DNA of 7,326 nucleotides from Dehalococcoidia bacterium. Its GTDB lineage: Bacteria > Chloroflexota > Dehalococcoidia > Bin125. Every line of letters starts with the position of its first letter. Within the stretch, counting starts at the first letter, position 1. The DNA is taken from assembly GCA_007571275.1 (NCBI GenBank), contig RKRS01000161.1, positions 1-7,326 on the forward strand, in the 5' to 3' direction. A program made the position numbers and the translations under genes. Shown one piece after another: positions 5,545 to 7,326 of this stretch. The notes beneath the pieces are model-generated. The model searched no databases. It was not told the DNA's origin and saw only the letters and a list, made by a program, of their open reading frames with translations.

Positions 5545-6432
5545 CTAGAGGGTACTGCGAGCGCCTGCGCTACGGGAGGGTCGGGTTGATTTCACCAGCC
5601 GACCACGTTGTCGGACCGGCTGGCACTTCGGACAGAAGTGGGTTGCGCGTCCACCGACGATGATGCGACGGATAATCGCGCCGCAGTCGTCACACGGTTC
5701 GTCAGTGCGACGAAACACACGGACAAAGTACTGTTGCTCGCCCTCAGAACCGTCGACATCGGTGTAGTCGCGGAACGATGCGCCGCCATGGGCGACTCCG
5801 TCCTCGAGGACCTGGCGAATGGATTGGCGCAGCAGCCGTCGTTCGGCCGGGCGCAGCGAGCCGGCCGGCGCTTCGGGATTGAGATGCGAGAGGAAGAGCG
5901 CTTCATCGGCGTAGATATTGCCGATGCCAGCGACATTGCGTTGGTCGAGCAGCGCCGACTTGATCGGCTGCTGGCGACCCCGCAGCTCCTGCCAGAGCGC
6001 CTCGGTCGTGAATTCGTCTGAGAGCGGCTCAGGTCCGAGTTCGGGGAGCGCATCATCCATTTGATCAACCAGGTCGATGGTGCCAAATTTTCGGACATCG
6101 ACGAACCGCAGCTGGTCGCCGGCGTCGAGCGTGAAGATCGCGCGCGTGAACGATTCTTCCTCGTAGTCGCGCGCGCGGAAGCGAAGTGAGCCGGTCATAC
6201 GGAGATGGACGACGACCACCTGCTCGCTGTCGAGGTTGAGCCCCAGATACTTGCCGCGTCGGGTGACGGTCGTAAACACGGCACCGTTCAGCTGAGCGTC
6301 GATGCTCGTGTCGGAACGACCGCGCAGCAACCGCTCTGCGCCAGGCATCACCCTGAACCCCAAAATCTGACGACCGACGAGCAGCGGCTCCAGCTGTCGG
6401 CGGACCGTTTCGACCTCAGGTAGCTCAGGCAT
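5545..6432 (-). CDS. mutM: Formamidopyrimidine-DNA glycosylase Fpg (MutM)
   Basis: Fpg removes oxidised purines such as 8-oxoguanine and formamidopyrimidines from DNA and nicks the resulting abasic site by beta,delta-elimination. The 295-residue protein starts with MPELPEVET, giving nucleophile Pro2 (after Met removal) and Glu3. Lys61 follows in RRGKYL. The void-filling triad is Met79, Arg114 and Phe116 (DVRKFG). The helix-two-turn-helix signature GIGNIYADE carries Asn172, and the C-terminal zinc finger has Cys247, Cys250, Cys267 and Cys270 with Arg262 in GGRATHFCPKCQ. These residues distinguish it from plant-type or Nei-type relatives. Unlike E. coli Fpg, which ends just after the finger, it carries about 24 extra residues with seven Arg/Lys and no acids. 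An AGGAG 13 bases upstream, inside the end of the membrane-protein gene, is a rather distant SD. Neighbours on both sides are uncharacterised. Confidence 0.97.
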   Translation of the reverse strand: MPELPEVETVRRQLEPLLVGRQILGFRVMPGAERLLRGRSDTSIDAQLNGAVFTTVTRRGKYLGLNLDSEQVVVVHLRMTGSLRFRARDYEEESFTRAIFTLDAGDQLRFVDVRKFGTIDLVDQMDDALPELGPEPLSDEFTTEALWQELRGRQQPIKSALLDQRNVAGIGNIYADEALFLSHLNPEAPAGSLRPAERRLLRQSIRQVLEDGVAHGGASFRDYTDVDGSEGEQQYFVRVFRRTDEPCDDCGAIIRRIIVGGRATHFCPKCQPVRQRGRLVKSTRPSRSAGARSTL

Positions 6433-6441
6433 GTTGCCGAC

Positions 6442-7293
6442 TTAGCTCCTGGGCATGTAGGCGTTGCTGAGCAGCTGACGATCGAACCACTCACTACCCT
6501 TGCCCTCCGAGACCCACTCATAGAGCGCGGCCTTGAAGATGCCTTCCATCGCGGCGACCGAAGCAAGCGCGAGGCCGCCGAGAATGACGCCGACAATAAT
6601 CCCAGCGACCGGGGCGATGAAGGCCAGGATTACGACGGGAATGGCGACGATCAGCACGGCGAGCAGGTAGATGAGGAAGAAGGAAAAACTGGCAGTCAGT
6701 TGTTCTCCCCAGGTCCTGCGCAGCAGACTGCCCGAGCGTCGGATGGCGGAGATCGGGCCGACTCGCTCGACGACCAGGATGGGGATCACGAAGAAGGTGA
6801 TGTAGGCCCAGGCGGTCTGCAGCAGGGCGACGAGGATCATGGCGACGATCCGCAGCACGCCCTGACTGTTATCGCGCACAGCGCTCTGCAAGGCCTGGAG
6901 GATCAGTCCGACGGTGCCGGTGATGATCGTCCAGCCGAGGATGGCCAGCCACATCCCACGCACCGCACGGATACCGGACATGACATTTGGGTCGCCGCCT
7001 TCCAGACGCTCACGCGCGGCGGCGATCAGGGCGGCGTTGCAGAAGATGACCATATAGAGCGCGCCGAAGTACGCGACCAGCGAGATAATCAGGTCAACGA
7101 CGTTGAACTCCGCTTCACCACCGCCGAGGCGGTCAAACGTACCAGTGCCGGCAAACACGCCAGCAGCGATCGCTCCGACAATGATGGCGCCGATCGTGCC
7201 CATGATCGGAAAGAAGATCAGCTCCCGGTCGAGCTGCAGCACCTTCCAGGACAGCTTGGTGATTTGCCAGGTGTTACCGATGGTCTGAAACAT
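6442..7293 (-). CDS. Six-helix membrane protein, DUF6159-like
   Basis: This 283-residue protein is very hydrophobic, with about six predicted membrane segments near residues 26-48, 66-92, 113-135, 147-175, 202-227 and 228-249. The third to fourth helices are followed by a short basic cytoplasmic-looking loop (PISAIRRSGSLLRRTWGE, 180-197). The N-terminal NTWQITKLSWKVLQLDREL pattern and that loop are what I remember of DUF6159 proteins, which have no established function; this family call is from recall and was not searched. A polar C-terminus (YEWVSEGKGSEWF) follows the last helix. There is no cleavable signal peptide; the first helix would act as an anchor. GAGGAG lies directly upstream of the ATG, supporting the start. 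It is the first gene visible in the run, and its stop lies nine bases before fpg. Only 33 bases remain upstream in the window, so its promoter cannot be judged. Confidence 0.82.
   Translation of the reverse strand: MFQTIGNTWQITKLSWKVLQLDRELIFFPIMGTIGAIIVGAIAAGVFAGTGTFDRLGGGEAEFNVVDLIISLVAYFGALYMVIFCNAALIAAARERLEGGDPNVMSGIRAVRGMWLAILGWTIITGTVGLILQALQSAVRDNSQGVLRIVAMILVALLQTAWAYITFFVIPILVVERVGPISAIRRSGSLLRRTWGEQLTASFSFFLIYLLAVLIVAIPVVILAFIAPVAGIIVGVILGGLALASVAAMEGIFKAALYEWVSEGKGSEWFDRQLLSNAYMPRS
6446..6450 (-). promoter_or_regulatory. Putative Shine-Dalgarno site of fpg
   Basis: AGGAG on the minus strand lies 13 bases before the fpg ATG at 6432, within the final codons of the membrane-protein gene. 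The spacing is longer than the usual 5-9 bases, so initiation may be modest or may rely partly on ribosomes terminating at 6442. Confidence 0.45.
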
Positions 7294-7297
7294 GTGG

Positions 7298-7303
7298 CTC
7301 CTC
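7298..7303 (-). promoter_or_regulatory. Shine-Dalgarno site of the membrane-protein gene
   Basis: GAGGAG on the minus strand, four bases before the ATG at 7293, within a purine run GGAAAGAGGAG (7298-7308). It is a good site at slightly short spacing and fixes the start of this gene. The remaining bases up to 7326 show no recognisable promoter boxes. Confidence 0.7.
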
Positions 7304-7326
7304 TTTCCGCATCACTGTTGGCCCCT

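Overview
The window is a GC-rich, tightly packed stretch of bacterial chromosome in which every credible gene lies on the minus strand. In transcription order (high to low coordinates) it encodes a six-helix membrane protein of the DUF6159 type, the DNA glycosylase Fpg (MutM), an unrecognised protein with an N-terminal four-cysteine zinc-binding motif, a short-chain dehydrogenase/reductase (SDR), a nitrilase-branch carbon-nitrogen hydrolase, a self-processing family S58 (P1/DmpA/NylC-like) peptidase or amidase, the nucleotidase SurE, the YebC/PmpR-family protein, and the first 94 codons of ruvC, which runs off the left edge.

The longest non-coding gap between genes is 40 bases (yebC/surE). 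The others are an 8-base overlap (nitrilase/S58) or gaps of 3 to 25 bases. I see no terminator hairpin, tRNA, rRNA, CRISPR array, insertion sequence or integration scar. This is the layout of a long operon or a set of overlapping transcription units, with several starts apparently served by Shine-Dalgarno (SD) sequences inside the end of the preceding gene or by translational coupling.

Three functional groups can be read. The right part (membrane protein, fpg, zinc-motif protein) carries base-excision repair plus two uncharacterised proteins. The middle (SDR, nitrilase, S58 hydrolase) looks like a small catabolic or detoxifying cassette for nitriles, amides or unusual peptides. Its substrate cannot be read from the sequence. 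The left part (surE, yebC, ruvC) is housekeeping: nucleotide phosphate metabolism, a translation or regulatory factor, and Holliday-junction resolution. The yebC-ruvC adjacency is common in bacteria.

The combination of high GC, a DUF6159 protein and this style of YebC and Fpg would fit a Chloroflexota (Thermomicrobia-like) or another GC-rich terrabacterial genome. That is a low-confidence impression from recall, not a measurement.

No clearly new biological system is present. The points most worth a second look are the SDR whose catalytic YxxxK motif reads YxxxR, the coupled nitrilase plus NylC-like hydrolase pair, and the unrecognised zinc-motif protein next to fpg.
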